A DNA stretch of 64,000 nt from Paenibacillus montanisoli (GCF_003268025.1 NZ_QLUW01000001.1:1860001-1924000), one strand, 5' to 3'. Shown: positions 52,612 through 62,149, numbered from the stretch's first letter. A program made the numbers and translations. Notes: generated from the sequence alone by a model not told the origin.

Positions 52612-53526
52612 ATGGACATCAGACAACTGCGATATTTTATAGCGATTGTGGAGGAAAGGAAAATTTCCGCTGCTGCGAAAAGACTCCATATCTCTCAACC
52701 GCCATTAAGCCAATTATTGAAAGCAATGGAGGAGGAACTCGGCTCAACATTAGTAGAAAGAAGTGGTAAATTTTTAGAAGTAACAGAAGCAGGTAAAGCC
52801 TTGTATAAATATGCCTTACAAATGGATCAGTTAATGGAAGAGGCTAAATTGGAAGTGAAGGAAGTTGGAAACGGGGTAAACGGTAGACTAAATTTAGGAA
52901 TCAATACGTTTTCGGATGTCGAGTTGCCTGATCTCCTCAATCGATTTCGTAAACAATACCCGAAGGTGACTTATAAAATTCAACAAAATGAATCGGCTCA
53001 TCTTTGTGAATTAGTGAGAGACAGGGTAATCGAACTTGCGATTATCCGCTTGCCACTCGAGCTAAGCCATTTTTCAGTTATGCACCTGTATACCGAGCCG
53101 TTTTATTTTATTACATCCCAAAATCAAAGACAGTTTGACCATGAAGTATCGCTTGCGGACATTCAAAACCATCCACTCCTATTACCAAGTACCCCGGGAT
53201 TAGGCGTGCACTATTTAATTTTGGAGTCATTTTCCAGGCTCCATCTACGCCCAAACATTATTGGCGAATGTTCCGACATTATGCTTTTGATGGATTTGAT
53301 TTCATCTGACTTTGGCGCATCGATCGTTCCTGAAACACTGCTTAAACGGTATAAAGGGTATTCTATACATGTTCACAAAATCTCCAGCGTTACTGAGATA
53401 TCTTCCCCTGTCGGATTCATATGGTTAGAGAATCATTGCTTATCAAAAGCCGCTCAAAACTTTGTCGATTTATTCAAAAAAGAAGTAATGTACGCACAGC
53501 GACATGTGCTTCATGATATCTATTGA
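52612..53526 (+). CDS. LysR-family transcriptional regulator
   Basis: 304 aa. N-terminal winged HTH (MDIRQLRYFIAIVEERKISA, AAKRLHISQPPLSQLLKAME), then the effector-binding domain. ATG 52612 follows GAGGAGG. Transcribed divergently from the ankyrin-amidohydrolase set, the usual place for a LysR regulator of that set; target therefore inferred. Confidence 0.9.
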   Translation: MDIRQLRYFIAIVEERKISAAAKRLHISQPPLSQLLKAMEEELGSTLVERSGKFLEVTEAGKALYKYALQMDQLMEEAKLEVKEVGNGVNGRLNLGINTFSDVELPDLLNRFRKQYPKVTYKIQQNESAHLCELVRDRVIELAIIRLPLELSHFSVMHLYTEPFYFITSQNQRQFDHEVSLADIQNHPLLLPSTPGLGVHYLILESFSRLHLRPNIIGECSDIMLLMDLISSDFGASIVPETLLKRYKGYSIHVHKISSVTEISSPVGFIWLENHCLSKAAQNFVDLFKKEVMYAQRHVLHDIY

Positions 53527-53812
53527 AAAGATATGGGAATTTACAATTATCGTTTCGAACATAAACGAAACAACGTTGCACTCAACCGTTCTGATCGGAA
53601 GTCGGGTGAAGCTTCGATACGAGGACGACGACTCCTGTGAGAGCTATACGGTTGTCTTTCCGAATGAAGCGCAGCCCGAATTGAATCGGATTTCGTTTCT
53701 TTCCCCGATCGGGAGAAAATTACTGCTGTCGAAAGTCATGCAGAGCCATGAACTCGATATACCTTTGGGCGTAATAAAAATTAATATTGAAGGTATTCAA
53801 TTTGGAGGGTGA
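53504..53812 (+). CDS. GreA/GreB C-terminal-domain protein
   Basis: 102 aa. STVLIGSRVKLRYEDDDSCE, SYTVVFPNEAQPEL, ISFLSPIGRKLL match the GreA/Rnk FKBP-like C-terminal domain that docks on RNA polymerase. The N-terminal coiled-coil arm is absent, so it is Rnk-like or truncated. The ATG lies within the end of the LysR frame and the overlap suggests coupling. Confidence 0.65.
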   Translation: MCFMISIEKIWEFTIIVSNINETTLHSTVLIGSRVKLRYEDDDSCESYTVVFPNEAQPELNRISFLSPIGRKLLLSKVMQSHELDIPLGVIKINIEGIQFGG

Positions 53813-53816
53813 TTGT

Positions 53817-54005
53817 GTGATACAAGTGAAAGAATTTATCGATACGGATAACTCCTTTGCAGAGAAAAAGGTCAATCAGTTTCTAGCAACACTCGATGAG
53901 AGTCAAGTTGTTAATATTTGTTATGGATCGGTCATGAAGGCAGCTCTGAACGGCACGGGACAGCAGAGGAGCTCGATTCTGGTCGTGTATAGAACGAGTG
54001 AATAG
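53817..54005 (+). CDS. Cse60-family sporulation protein
   Basis: 62 aa. GTG start at 53817 with GGAGGG (53804-53809). IQVKEFIDTDNSFAEKKVNQ and VVNICYGSVMKA match the Cse60 family, a small sigma-E-controlled sporulation protein in Bacillus. Four bases after the GreA-C-like stop. Confidence 0.75.
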   Translation: MIQVKEFIDTDNSFAEKKVNQFLATLDESQVVNICYGSVMKAALNGTGQQRSSILVVYRTSE

Positions 54006-54086
54006 TTTGCTCCATCATGCAGCATGAAGGGATTCTGCCGGCTGTTTAAACTAGCGGAACGTTTTACCCGATCAGCTTTACACCGA

Positions 54087-54138
54087 AATGGGGCTATCCC
54101 AAAAGTCATCAATGATGACAAAGGGACAGCCCCTTTCT
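54087..54138 (+). terminator. Terminator after cse60-like gene
   Basis: GGGGCTaTCCC paired with GGGacAGCCCC, enclosing a smaller GTCATC/GATGAC hairpin, T-rich tail. Confidence 0.75.
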
Positions 54139-54141
54139 CTT

Positions 54142-54265
54142 AAAAGCAATTGGTTTTAACCGCATTCACTGCGCAGGCGAATGTTCTTCCAATCGCGGTT
54201 GTTCCCGGATTCCCCCTAGATACAATGAATTGATTTTCGGTGCCGACCTGCACATTGTGGCCAGG
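54142..54265 (-). pseudogene. Unidentified C-terminal coding fragment
   Basis: Minus-strand frame of 41 codons ending at 54142: GHNVQVGTENQFIVSRGNPG ... AVNAVKTNCF. No start. No family recognised. Confidence 0.3.
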
Positions 54266-54276
54266 CGTTTAATTTA

Positions 54277-54453
54277 AAGGACTTCAGATTTTTATCCTAT
54301 CCCATGGGGATGATATTGATTGTTTTTTCTATTGTTGCATACCTCAATATTACTTTTGCTTATACATTTATTGAAGAAATATGGATGCCATACGCATCAA
54401 CATTTGGGCTATTATTGCCTTTGTTATTATTAGGTGTGGCTACTATACGCTAA
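54277..54453 (+). pseudogene. C-terminal fragment of a GerAB-type spore germination permease
   Basis: Frame of 58 codons: KDFRFLSYPMG, a hydrophobic segment, then IEEIWMPYASTFGLLLPLLL and an ending ATIR. The W-x-P-Y...P-L-L-L-L...I-R ending is typical of GerAB/GerKB proteins. The first 300 residues are missing. Confidence 0.6.
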
Positions 54454-54579
54454 GTAAAATATTACAGTGCGTTCATATCACTATTATTTCGCTATATGTC
54501 TTATTTTTCCAATAGTCTCAAATGCCTATTTTTGATTTGAATGTTTGCATCATTCCGTTAAAATTCATTTGAATACCCT

Positions 54580-55374
54580 TTATCTAATGGTAGCCCCATC
54601 TATAATCGCCTTATTGACTGAAACGAACAGCTCTTGCAGGTTATTGGTGCTTCCTTGGGCACCTTTCTCCAAAGCTTCTCGTTTATGCTCCGGTAGATTC
54701 GATCCGGCATAAATAAAGAAAGGCGTTAAATTACCCATCTTGCGGGTCGATTCCAATAATACATAGCCTTCTCTAGGCCCTTCAAGCCTGCCCATATCTG
54801 AAATAATGGCTGCAAATTTATTGTATCTGAGCATATCAAGTGCTTCATTTGTTGACTTTGCTATAGAAAACTTCAAACCGAGCTCTTCGAAAGCTTTTCT
54901 TTCCATAATATTGTTATCTGGATTGTCATCGACCCAAAGGATTCGTTTATGCCAGAGACTCGAAGACGCGCTGCTATTAGGAGCAGCTGCTTTGATGGCA
55001 CCAGCTATTTTGTCGGGTATATTGTCAGGCAATTTGTTGATGTCCATTTTATTATCTTTCAGTTGTCTTCGAATCGTTGCTTCAGTTAATGCCGAGGCAA
55101 CACGAATAAAGTTGTGTTCATCGCGATAATCGCTCGGACTGTACAATTTTCCAGTGTGGCGGCTAACCAACCATGCGAATACTCCGAGGACCAAGACAGG
55201 AAAACAAACAAGAAAATAGATGATCGGCAGCCTCTCTTGCGTAGTTAACGAATTTGAAAAAACAATGATTAATGAGGCGAATCCATATACCAACACGATA
55301 AACAGCGCTATGATTCCCAGAGGATTTTTCGACAAGCCTTTCGCAGTGTCTCCAAATGATTGAAAATCGCTCAT
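54580..55374 (-). CDS. Membrane-anchored receiver-domain protein (2TM-REC)
   Basis: 264 aa. Two membrane helices (about 17-40 and 50-70), a linker to about 142, then a CheY-like receiver: acidic pair Asp149/Asp150 in LWVDDN, phospho-acceptor Asp193 in IISDMG. The conserved Lys-Pro near the end is absent (GAQGSTNN), so phosphorylation signalling may be altered. No DNA-binding output domain. The N-terminal membrane unit (SKNPLGIIALFIVLVYGFAS) resembles one fused to diverse sensor or effector domains in bacterial conflict proteins; that link is from memory and needs a search. Confidence 0.75.
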   Translation of the reverse strand: MSDFQSFGDTAKGLSKNPLGIIALFIVLVYGFASLIIVFSNSLTTQERLPIIYFLVCFPVLVLGVFAWLVSRHTGKLYSPSDYRDEHNFIRVASALTEATIRRQLKDNKMDINKLPDNIPDKIAGAIKAAAPNSSASSSLWHKRILWVDDNPDNNIMERKAFEELGLKFSIAKSTNEALDMLRYNKFAAIISDMGRLEGPREGYVLLESTRKMGNLTPFFIYAGSNLPEHKREALEKGAQGSTNNLQELFVSVNKAIIDGATIR

Positions 55375-55667
55375 AAATTGATGGTCACTTCCTACTTTTT
55401 AGGCATAGGTAATAATTCTAAACTATGTACCGCCGTGAACGGCTTAACGGTTTCAGGGATATATAGCAAATATTGCGGTGTTTAATATTTCCATGTGTGA
55501 TTACAAATTTATGCGATACTTTATTGACCTATGACGCCAAGGCAGTATGGGTAACATGGAGCGGGATTCGAGATGACGGAAATTCATGCGTATGAGTGTT
55601 CGATATTCAACTGAGTTGATCAAGTGGGCCATCTTCGCGACTGTCCTGCTGCTCCAATAAAATGATG

Positions 55668-55714
55668 TAAAAGAAAGAAGAAATCCGCTGTTTCAGCGGA
55701 TTCTTCTTTCTTTA
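55668..55714. terminator. Bidirectional terminator
   Basis: AGAAAGAAGAAATCCGCT / AGCGGATTCTTCTTTCTTT. Closes the minus-strand secreted protein gene. The interval 55375-55667 holds no other feature. Confidence 0.8.
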
Positions 55715-55721
55715 TATTCGA

Positions 55722-56261
55722 TTACATCGGTTGAATGGGATTGTCCTTCAAGATATCTTCCACTTCTTGGTAGCCATCAAGGTAGGCAAAGTTATATCGC
55801 GCTGGAAGTGCGAACACATATTTGTCATTGCGAGTTAGTTCGCTTGGTCCCATAGGCGCTGCGCCGATGAAAAATTTCTCCTGCTGAAGCGCGTTCCATT
55901 GATCGATCGTAAAGACATAAATAGGGATGTCCTGTCTAGGCTTGTCAGCTGTCCATTCGGGATGGCGGATGCCGATGGACGCGCCGCTTTCTGCGACCTT
56001 ACCATCTGTCGCATCCTGACCATTCCATTTGTCCGTTACGATCGTGTACCCTTTCCAACTGTCCGGCAGCGTGAAACGGAAGCCATATTGGGTATTCTCA
56101 TAGACGGTTTGGTGAACTTGATTCGCTTGTGCAACGATTGGTACTACCTGTTCAGCATGATTCGCTCTGTTTGCGGACACTATAGCCGGTACGGATACGG
56201 CGACTACAGCAACCAGCAGCAGCAGCGCTGCGGCTCCCTTGTTTTTCTTTTTCATGTTCAT
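55722..56261 (-). CDS. Secreted hypothetical protein
   Basis: 179 aa. Signal peptide (MNMKKKNKGAAALLLLVAVV, cleavage near VSA-NR), then a domain beginning YENTQYGFRFTLPDSWKGYT, a PsbP/lipid-binding-like opening common in Bacillales secreted proteins of unknown role. ATG 56261 preceded by GAGGAGG. Confidence 0.7.
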   Translation of the reverse strand: MNMKKKNKGAAALLLLVAVVAVSVPAIVSANRANHAEQVVPIVAQANQVHQTVYENTQYGFRFTLPDSWKGYTIVTDKWNGQDATDGKVAESGASIGIRHPEWTADKPRQDIPIYVFTIDQWNALQQEKFFIGAAPMGPSELTRNDKYVFALPARYNFAYLDGYQEVEDILKDNPIQPM

Positions 56262-56292
56262 TTCCTCCTCAAAAGCTTTTCGTTTTTATTTT

Positions 56293-56727
56293 GACCTTAA
56301 TTCACTACCGCGAGCGGCCAGTGAGACGAAATCGCTTTCGTAAATCTTATAAGGCCTCGGTGTCGTCATAGCTTTAAACATGGATACGAAATAAGGTACG
56401 TCCCAAAATTGCGCAAATCGTAGATGACGCCGGATTTATTGACGCCGAAGCCATATCCGCCTCTTCCCATGCCGAGATTGTACATTTCGTAATGGTTGCC
56501 TTTCAGGTCACCGCCTACATCCGGTTCGCCTCATTTGGGATTTTTCCTACGCTCGCAAGCTTGTAGATACTCTTAATTTAGCCCTCCTGCGAGTTTGTGC
56601 TAGCGCTGGCTGCTGCCGCGTGGACATTCGAATGGGAGAGTGCCGTCATGGAGCTTACCGCGATCAATCCGGTCAAGGCCAGCTTTGCGGCTAATTTATA
56701 CGAGTGTTTCGATTTGTTCAACACATA
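56293..56727 (-). pseudogene. Secreted protein gene broken by stops and frameshifts
   Basis: GTG start at about 56727 gives a signal peptide (KLAALTGLI-type, ...SMTALSHSNVHAAA), then a stop after SQEG. The body resumes in other frames: GGDLKGNHYEMYNLGMGRGG, GVNKSGVIYDLRNFG, and finally VPYFVSMFKAMTTPRPYKIY. At least two frameshifts and two stops. The remainder to 57156 is without genes apart from a 12-bp tandem duplication (ATATTGGAATGC, about 56922-56945). Confidence 0.6.
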
Positions 56728-57156
56728 AAATTTCACCTCTTATTTTATTGGAGACAAGCGACGGTTGGCTTACAACCTCATATTACCCAGACCAGCCTCG
56801 AAAGGAATGACAGACAGGTAACGAAACAGTTACAAGTAGGTAACGAAAGATTTTACATGTAGGAATGACAAAAGATGATGGTTTGGGAGATTTGTCCGTA
56901 TGCAAAGCGACACGGGGCAATATTGGAATGCATATTGGAATGCATTGCGAACTTTGTCTGAGGAAGCCTCAATGAAGCGTAGTCGGTCATTTCAAGCTGG
57001 GCTACCTTCAGCATGCGATTCCCTGTCTTTCGACAAAAAGCCGCTAATGTGGATTCAAAGAAATAGGCATTAGTAAGTTCAAAATAAATTCTTCCTGAAT
57101 AGTATGTCAGAGCCTGGTTCCAAGGAATCTATTTTGCCAGAGGAGGCGAAAATCCC

Positions 57157-57588
57157 ATGGCGCTCCGTGTAAAGATCGAGTTGCAGCAGATCGATCTCCA
57201 CAAGCTCAATGAGCCTTTCAGGAATGAATATATCTTTCGGATCAAGTTTTTTGGTGATTTGATCGTTTTTGAGCGGAAGCAAACCACTTCTGGGGCAGCG
57301 CTTTTCCCGATATCATTCCATTACAATGAAACGATCGTCGACCATACTTTTATCGAGGTTGAAAACATGCCTTATCAATTCACGTTGGATGTACGAGTCG
57401 TCGAAGATGATCCCTTCTTTGATGACATTGCAGAATCATCTTTCTCTTTCTCTATTGAACCGCAAAATGCGCAAAGTCCGTTTGCAATGAATTTTAGCCC
57501 TAGAATCAAAGATGACAGCGAAGGAATCGATGCGACTTTCTATTTCCTGTTCCAATTGGAGCCGACGTCGTCGCCGCCCATACCTTGA
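57157..57588 (+). CDS. Hypothetical protein
   Basis: 143 aa from ATG 57157 with GAGGAGG at 57141-57147. Beta-rich and acidic (VEDDPFFDDIAESS), no membrane segment. No family recognised. Confidence 0.55.
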   Translation: MALRVKIELQQIDLHKLNEPFRNEYIFRIKFFGDLIVFERKQTTSGAALFPISFHYNETIVDHTFIEVENMPYQFTLDVRVVEDDPFFDDIAESSFSFSIEPQNAQSPFAMNFSPRIKDDSEGIDATFYFLFQLEPTSSPPIP

Positions 57589-57629
57589 ATGAACCATCCC
57601 CCATCCCCTTGTACATGCCGCTAGTTGAA

Positions 57630-57705
57630 CAAAGGCAGCCGATCGTTCCTGGTCAGCTGCCTTTGTGTATTTGTTGAGCTATCGTTCTCGTTAGCTCAAC
57701 GAATT
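57630..57705 (+). repeat. Separator repeat (hairpin plus CGTTCTCGTTAGCTCAA)
   Basis: GAACAAAGGCAGCCGATCGT ... GCTGCC hairpin, then GTTGAGCTATCGTTCTCGTT and AGCTCAACG. Same unit, same orientation as at 39389-39462. Confidence 0.6.
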
Positions 57706-57783
57706 CGACGCTGTTGCCATCGAACCATCGCTTATCTAAAAGTTTACTTCGGATGCTGTTTTAATTCGTTACAATTTCGCTGA

Positions 57784-57969
57784 TTACTTTCTTGCCCCGT
57801 AACCCAGTATTTGATTTATAGATCCGTCAACGTATACGACAAATGGTCCTAGCATCGCATCGCGAGTGGAATTAAACGTAACTTGATATAGGTTATCCAC
57901 TTCTGGCGCGTTTCCATCGGCCTGAACGATTTCGTTTGATAATTGTCGTTCCTTATCATGCTGACGCAT
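57784..57969 (-). CDS. Short hypothetical protein, possibly truncated
   Basis: 61 aa: VDNLYQVTFNSTRDAMLGPF then VVYVDGSINQILGYGARK, a complete-looking C-terminal domain without the usual signal peptide or ribosome site. The N-terminal part may have been lost at the boundary with the phosphotransferase gene. Confidence 0.4.
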   Translation of the reverse strand: MRQHDKERQLSNEIVQADGNAPEVDNLYQVTFNSTRDAMLGPFVVYVDGSINQILGYGARK

Positions 57970-58035
57970 GTTATGATGTGTTTATTGAAAGTGCTTACAT
58001 TTATTTACTACTATAAAATAATGAGAGGACATGCC

Positions 58036-58989
58036 ATGAAATCTATGAGATTTGATATCTTAACAATCCAAGATATCCTCGAGAAGCATAGCCTCGGACG
58101 AATTGATCGTATAGAATATTCGGATCGGGGAATCGTGAATCCGTGTGTTTTTATTAACGATCATTATGTAGTTAGAGTAAATGCTAGAGACGTGGAGCTC
58201 CCGAAATTTGACAATGAGCAGCAAGCGCTTCGAATGATGAAATCGGAAGGCATACCGGTTCCAGATGTTTATGTATTTGATAACAGCCATGAACATTTAC
58301 CATATGAAATATTGATTACAAGCAAGATGCCAGGCATTGATATATGGAAAGCATTGGAGACGGCTACCGATGAATCAAAAATCAAGATGGCATACAACTC
58401 GGGCGTTTTACTTGCCAAAATTCATGGTATTGGGCGGGATGAGTTTGGAGAGCTTGCTCTCTCGTCTAATAATCAATATGACAGCTGGCAGCAGTATCTA
58501 GTAGAAGGCATGAAGCAAAGAACCAATCGTTGTCTGAAGCTTGGAATTTTAAATCCTGAGGAAGCCGAGCGTTATGTCTTCGTATATAAGAGAGCAACTA
58601 GTTTGTTCAGTGGAATATCAACAGCATCGTTGGTTCACAACGACTATCACTTTGCGAACATGCTGTGCGTAGATGGAGAGATTACAGCTATTCTAGATAT
58701 GGAGTGGTCGATTGCCGGCGATCCGGAGTTCGACTTCAAATCGCTGCATTTCAAGGATGTATTCACGGATGCATCGGAGATGCAGCAGGCATTCATGGCA
58801 GGTTATTCAACCCTACGCAAGCTGTCACCTTTATTTGATATCAAGCAGCTATATTATCAGCTCTTTGAAACAGTCGAGCTCATTTCGGTGTCCTATCTGC
58901 ACTGGGGAGAAGAATCCTACCAGGGGTTTAAAGCTAGTGCCAAGTCATGGTTGGAGCAGATTGAAGCTTCATGGTCAACAGGATACTAG
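58036..58989 (+). CDS. APH-family phosphotransferase
   Basis: 317 aa from ATG 58036 (GAGAGGA at 58023-58029). Kinase-like motifs LVHNDYHFANMLC (catalytic Asp/Asn) and AILDMEWSIAGDPEFD (metal Asp). Aminoglycoside/macrolide phosphotransferase-like, though many such genes have metabolic substrates. A single gene bounded by separator repeats at 57.63 and 59.03 kb. Confidence 0.85.
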   Translation: MKSMRFDILTIQDILEKHSLGRIDRIEYSDRGIVNPCVFINDHYVVRVNARDVELPKFDNEQQALRMMKSEGIPVPDVYVFDNSHEHLPYEILITSKMPGIDIWKALETATDESKIKMAYNSGVLLAKIHGIGRDEFGELALSSNNQYDSWQQYLVEGMKQRTNRCLKLGILNPEEAERYVFVYKRATSLFSGISTASLVHNDYHFANMLCVDGEITAILDMEWSIAGDPEFDFKSLHFKDVFTDASEMQQAFMAGYSTLRKLSPLFDIKQLYYQLFETVELISVSYLHWGEESYQGFKASAKSWLEQIEASWSTGY

Positions 58990-59033
58990 AATTAATCATG
59001 ATTCATAATCTTACGTCATATGTTTTGTCTTTT

Positions 59034-59056
59034 TATCGTGCCCATTAGCTTAACGG
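59034..59056 (+). repeat. Separator repeat core (CGTGCCCATTAGCTTAACGG)
   Basis: One-mismatch version of the CGTGCCCGTTAGCT core, at the 3' end of the minus-strand gene that follows. Confidence 0.55.
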
Positions 59057-59460
59057 TTCTTTTCAGAGACGCTGAATTTGGTTACGACAAACCCACGATG
59101 TATTGTATTTTCAAACCAAATAAAAACCAGATCTGTCTTTTTGTCATGATGGATTTCCCCTTCAACTTTTATTGTATAACCACCTCTCGGTCGCTTTTGT
59201 ATGTCTTTTACAGTGAATGGTTTATCAAACGTGTATCCACCTGTGCCTGGCACAAAGTATTCTTCCTGCAATACACTATGTACTTTCCGCTGCAACTCAA
59301 GAATAAGAACACGTTCTAGCTGCTCAACACGGGTTTTCGGTTCCATGGTAAAGGAATTTTCTTTTTGTAATTCATTAATTGAACTTGAAGATGGCTGAGC
59401 AGCATGACAAATCGGAATACATACAAATAGAGATAGGAAAACAGTAACAATAATTTTCAT
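59050..59460 (-). CDS. Secreted hypothetical protein (possibly DUF3888-like)
   Basis: 136 aa from ATG 59460 (MKIIVTVFLSLFVCIPICHA signal peptide). Core: RVEQLERVLILELQRKVHSV, GGYTFDKPFTVKDIQ, VEGEIHHDKKTDLVF. DUF3888 is my best guess. No catalytic residues obvious. Confidence 0.6.
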   Translation of the reverse strand: MKIIVTVFLSLFVCIPICHAAQPSSSSINELQKENSFTMEPKTRVEQLERVLILELQRKVHSVLQEEYFVPGTGGYTFDKPFTVKDIQKRPRGGYTIKVEGEIHHDKKTDLVFIWFENTIHRGFVVTKFSVSEKNR

Positions 59461-59542
59461 TTTTTGAACCCCCAAGCAAGTCTTATCTTCGATTTAAAGG
59501 GTATTTTTTCCTTGCTTCTATGATATTATCCTCTCCATGATC

Positions 59543-59590
59543 GAAACAGGCTGCCGATATTGTTCGGAAGCCTGTTCAATGGTGTGTTAC
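59543..59590 (+). repeat. Separator hairpin (AGGCTGCCGATATTG...AGCCTG)
   Basis: ACAGGCTGCCGATATTGTTC then GGAAGCCTGTTCAATGGTGT. Closely matches 38500-38540 (AGGCTGCCGATATTGGCAGC). Confidence 0.55.
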
Positions 59591-59769
59591 TTTCATTGTT
59601 CTAGAAGGTAACCACTCTAACATGGCTTCAATTATTTCCCTTGACTCCTCTGTCTCAAAATGACTAGAACTTGATCCGATAACTAAAGAAGTCCGCGATT
59701 TACGCGGACTCCGATTCCCTATTTCCAGGCTTCCAGTTTTATGGCTACCTGATCCATTTGTCGGCAGCC

Positions 59770-60708
59770 TCATTCCGATGTTATTGAACTCTCCCGATAG
59801 CTTAATTGCGATAAAACCGATTTCGGCAGTTTGCAAACTACGCTATAGGCGGGATTAAACGTGTTGGCAATTTCATATTCCACTGCCTGTCCCATCAACA
59901 AGCTGGCTTCCGAAGACGTTAGGCCGAAATCTTCCTGCAACAGCCGATACATTTCGGTCGTTGCATGTTGAAGCGCCTGGTCAAGCGGCCGTGCATTGCC
60001 GATACAAAACCAATACGTATCGGATTCACCTCTCGGCCAGCCTATCATTTTTCCTTTTTGAACGCTTACTGTGAACCGAACATCCATAGATATTTCGAGT
60101 CCTGTACCAATGATTTCACCATCGCCTTGCAAAGCATGTCCATCACCTAAATAAAACAATGCACCTTTGGACGACACCGGAAAATAAACTGTAGTGCCTG
60201 CGACCAGTCCTTTATAGTCCATGTTTCCGCCATAGTCGCCGCTCGTAGCAGTTGAGATGAACTGACCATTTGAAGGTGCTACACCAAAACAGCCTAGAAA
60301 AGGCCGCAAAGGCAGCTTCAATTCAGCCAGCCCCGGAGATGGCTCCTTGAGATAAGCAACCCCCTGTGAAACATCCACCGTCCAGCGTACGATGTCCGAT
60401 GCCGGCAATGAAGCAGCAACAAATGGTTCGATAACTGCTGGGGCAAGCATGTTGGTTGTCCAAGCCCAATCGCGGTTCGGAGTGATTGATTCGAATTTAA
60501 CCGCTAGCGTATCACCGGGCATCGCTTCTTCCACATAGAAAGGTCCTGTCATTGGATTCCCGCGAGTAGCTGCGCTTTCGCCGTTGATATCCCAGCCTCT
60601 TGCATCGACTGTCGTCGTAATGACCGTATCCCCATCCCGAATCGTCAATATAGGTGGATGCTGGCCTATCGTATTATAGTAATGTTGCGGTATGAACTGA
60701 AAAATCAT
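59770..60708 (-). CDS. Acetamidase/formamidase family protein
   Basis: 312 aa. FmdA/AmdA fold: GNPMTGPFYVEEAMPGDTLA, RPFLGCFGVAP, GGNMDYKGLVAGTTVYFPV, LGDGHALQGDGEI, the conserved beta-rich amidase core. Hydrolyses short-chain amides to ammonia and acid in known members. ATG 60708 preceded by AAGGAGGAG. Monocistronic, bounded by repeats. Confidence 0.88.
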   Translation of the reverse strand: MIFQFIPQHYYNTIGQHPPILTIRDGDTVITTTVDARGWDINGESAATRGNPMTGPFYVEEAMPGDTLAVKFESITPNRDWAWTTNMLAPAVIEPFVAASLPASDIVRWTVDVSQGVAYLKEPSPGLAELKLPLRPFLGCFGVAPSNGQFISTATSGDYGGNMDYKGLVAGTTVYFPVSSKGALFYLGDGHALQGDGEIIGTGLEISMDVRFTVSVQKGKMIGWPRGESDTYWFCIGNARPLDQALQHATTEMYRLLQEDFGLTSSEASLLMGQAVEYEIANTFNPAYSVVCKLPKSVLSQLSYRESSITSE

Positions 60709-60825
60709 GACTACTCCTCCTTGTCAATTGGATCGTCTATTATTTCGACAACTGTTATAAATTCCCTACCCCAGCTTAACAGTGATTGAAGAAAAGCGAT
60801 TGATTGGATCTATAGCTGTGCTCTC

Positions 60826-60850
60826 GTGCCCGTTAGTTTAAGGAATTAAC
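60826..60850 (+). repeat. Separator repeat core (CGTGCCCGTTAGTTTAAGG)
   Basis: Near-consensus copy just upstream of the DinB-like gene. Confidence 0.55.
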
Positions 60851-60931
60851 TGCAGCATTAGCGCAATAACCAGTTGTTGACCTACAAAATTAGTGTTGGT
60901 ACAATCTATAAAACAAATTGGAGGAAAAACC

Positions 60932-61378
60932 ATGGAAGCCATCTTACAACAACTTAATTATAGGATTACGGATGTTCCATCCAGAATCCATACTGATTCT
61001 GAACTCGATTTTTCTATTCGTACCCGACCCAATAGTTGGTCAAAAAAGGAGATATTAGGGCATCTGTGTGACTCCGCACTTACAAATCTACAGCGATTTG
61101 TGCGTTCTCAATATGAATCTCAACCTTACTCAGTGTTAAAATACGCCCAGAATCATTGGGTGGAACTCATGAATTACCAAAACCTAAGTATTGATCACAT
61201 TTTGACTCTTTGGGTTATATTGAATAAGCAAGTAGCTGGAGTCATTGCAAACATTCCTGAAGACAAGTTGCTATATTTATGCGACATTGGAGAAGAAAAA
61301 CTTGTTACGTTAGAGTGGCTTATAAAAGACTATGTTGAGCACTTGGATCACCATCTCGAACAAATTTTTAGTACGTAA
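60932..61378 (+). CDS. DinB-family protein
   Basis: 148 aa from ATG 60932 (GGAGG at 60920-60924). Four-helix DinB fold with metal-type His: GHLCDSALTNLQR (about 45-57) and the C-terminal HLDHHLEQI. Related to bacillithiol-transferase (BstA) and damage-inducible DinB proteins; which thiol or substrate is used is unknown. Confidence 0.82.
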   Translation: MEAILQQLNYRITDVPSRIHTDSELDFSIRTRPNSWSKKEILGHLCDSALTNLQRFVRSQYESQPYSVLKYAQNHWVELMNYQNLSIDHILTLWVILNKQVAGVIANIPEDKLLYLCDIGEEKLVTLEWLIKDYVEHLDHHLEQIFST

Positions 61379-61379
61379 C

Positions 61380-61433
61380 TGCCCGTTAGCGGAACAGGCT
61401 GCCAACAATGTTGGCAGCCTGCTGCCCGCTCAC
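61380..61433 (+). repeat. Separator repeat with perfect GGCTGCC hairpin
   Basis: CTGCCCGTTAGCGGAACAGG then CAGGCTGCCAACA / TGTTGGCAGCCTG, a 13-bp stem directly after the DinB stop. Most complete example of the family. Confidence 0.65.
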
Positions 61434-61489
61434 CCTCCATTTTCCATTTCGAAAGTTCTATATTAAGAATCAACACCGAAGCGACCTGT

Positions 61490-62059
61490 TTATAACGTAC
61501 TAAGCCGTAGTTCATAAAAATACTGCACAATAGGATGCTTTAATTTTATCTTTTCGCGCATGTTTAAAATCCGCTTTTTTCCAATCCGTCTATCCACCAA
61601 TGCTAGAACATTTATTAAGATATCATTGCTCTCTATGCTTTCCTCAATAGAACGGGCTAAAAACCTAGTGGCTTCAACATTAAAGTTTGATTTACTTAAG
61701 GTTGACTGTGCTGACAAAAGATCTTTTGCATATTCCGATATTTTTCTACCTCTTGCAATTACTTTTAAACGCTCCTCGGGAACTAGCCCCTTGGTATCTT
61801 TTCTGACCGCTTCAATTTCTTCATTGTAGATAGGAATTTGAATATCCGAATCATTCTTAATTTCCAGCTCCGTCTGATACCATCTGATTAACGAAGTTAC
61901 ATCACTCATATTGAATACGTTCTTTTTATCTACCGCAATATAACAAGTTCCTGCTTTATCGGGTAAATAACGGTAGCTGGTTGCAAGATATTCGACCCTC
62001 CCAATTAATGCAGGACAGAGAAAACTCTCCAGTTGTTGCTTCAATTTGCTCCAGGACAT
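61490..62059 (-). CDS. SF0329-family-like hypothetical protein
   Basis: 189 aa from ATG 62059 (MSWSKLKQQLESFLCPALIG; GTAGGTGG upstream), a start typical of the SF0329 group. RVEYLATSYRYLPDKAGTCY and IAVDKKNVFNMS continue the match. Function unknown. Confidence 0.7.
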   Translation of the reverse strand: MSWSKLKQQLESFLCPALIGRVEYLATSYRYLPDKAGTCYIAVDKKNVFNMSDVTSLIRWYQTELEIKNDSDIQIPIYNEEIEAVRKDTKGLVPEERLKVIARGRKISEYAKDLLSAQSTLSKSNFNVEATRFLARSIEESIESNDILINVLALVDRRIGKKRILNMREKIKLKHPIVQYFYELRLSTL

Positions 62060-62149
62060 GTAATCCACCTACGTTCTAAATTGTTAATACCTATAAAGGA
62101 AGTCATTCTATTATATCCATAATACAATAACTAACACATCGAATATAAC

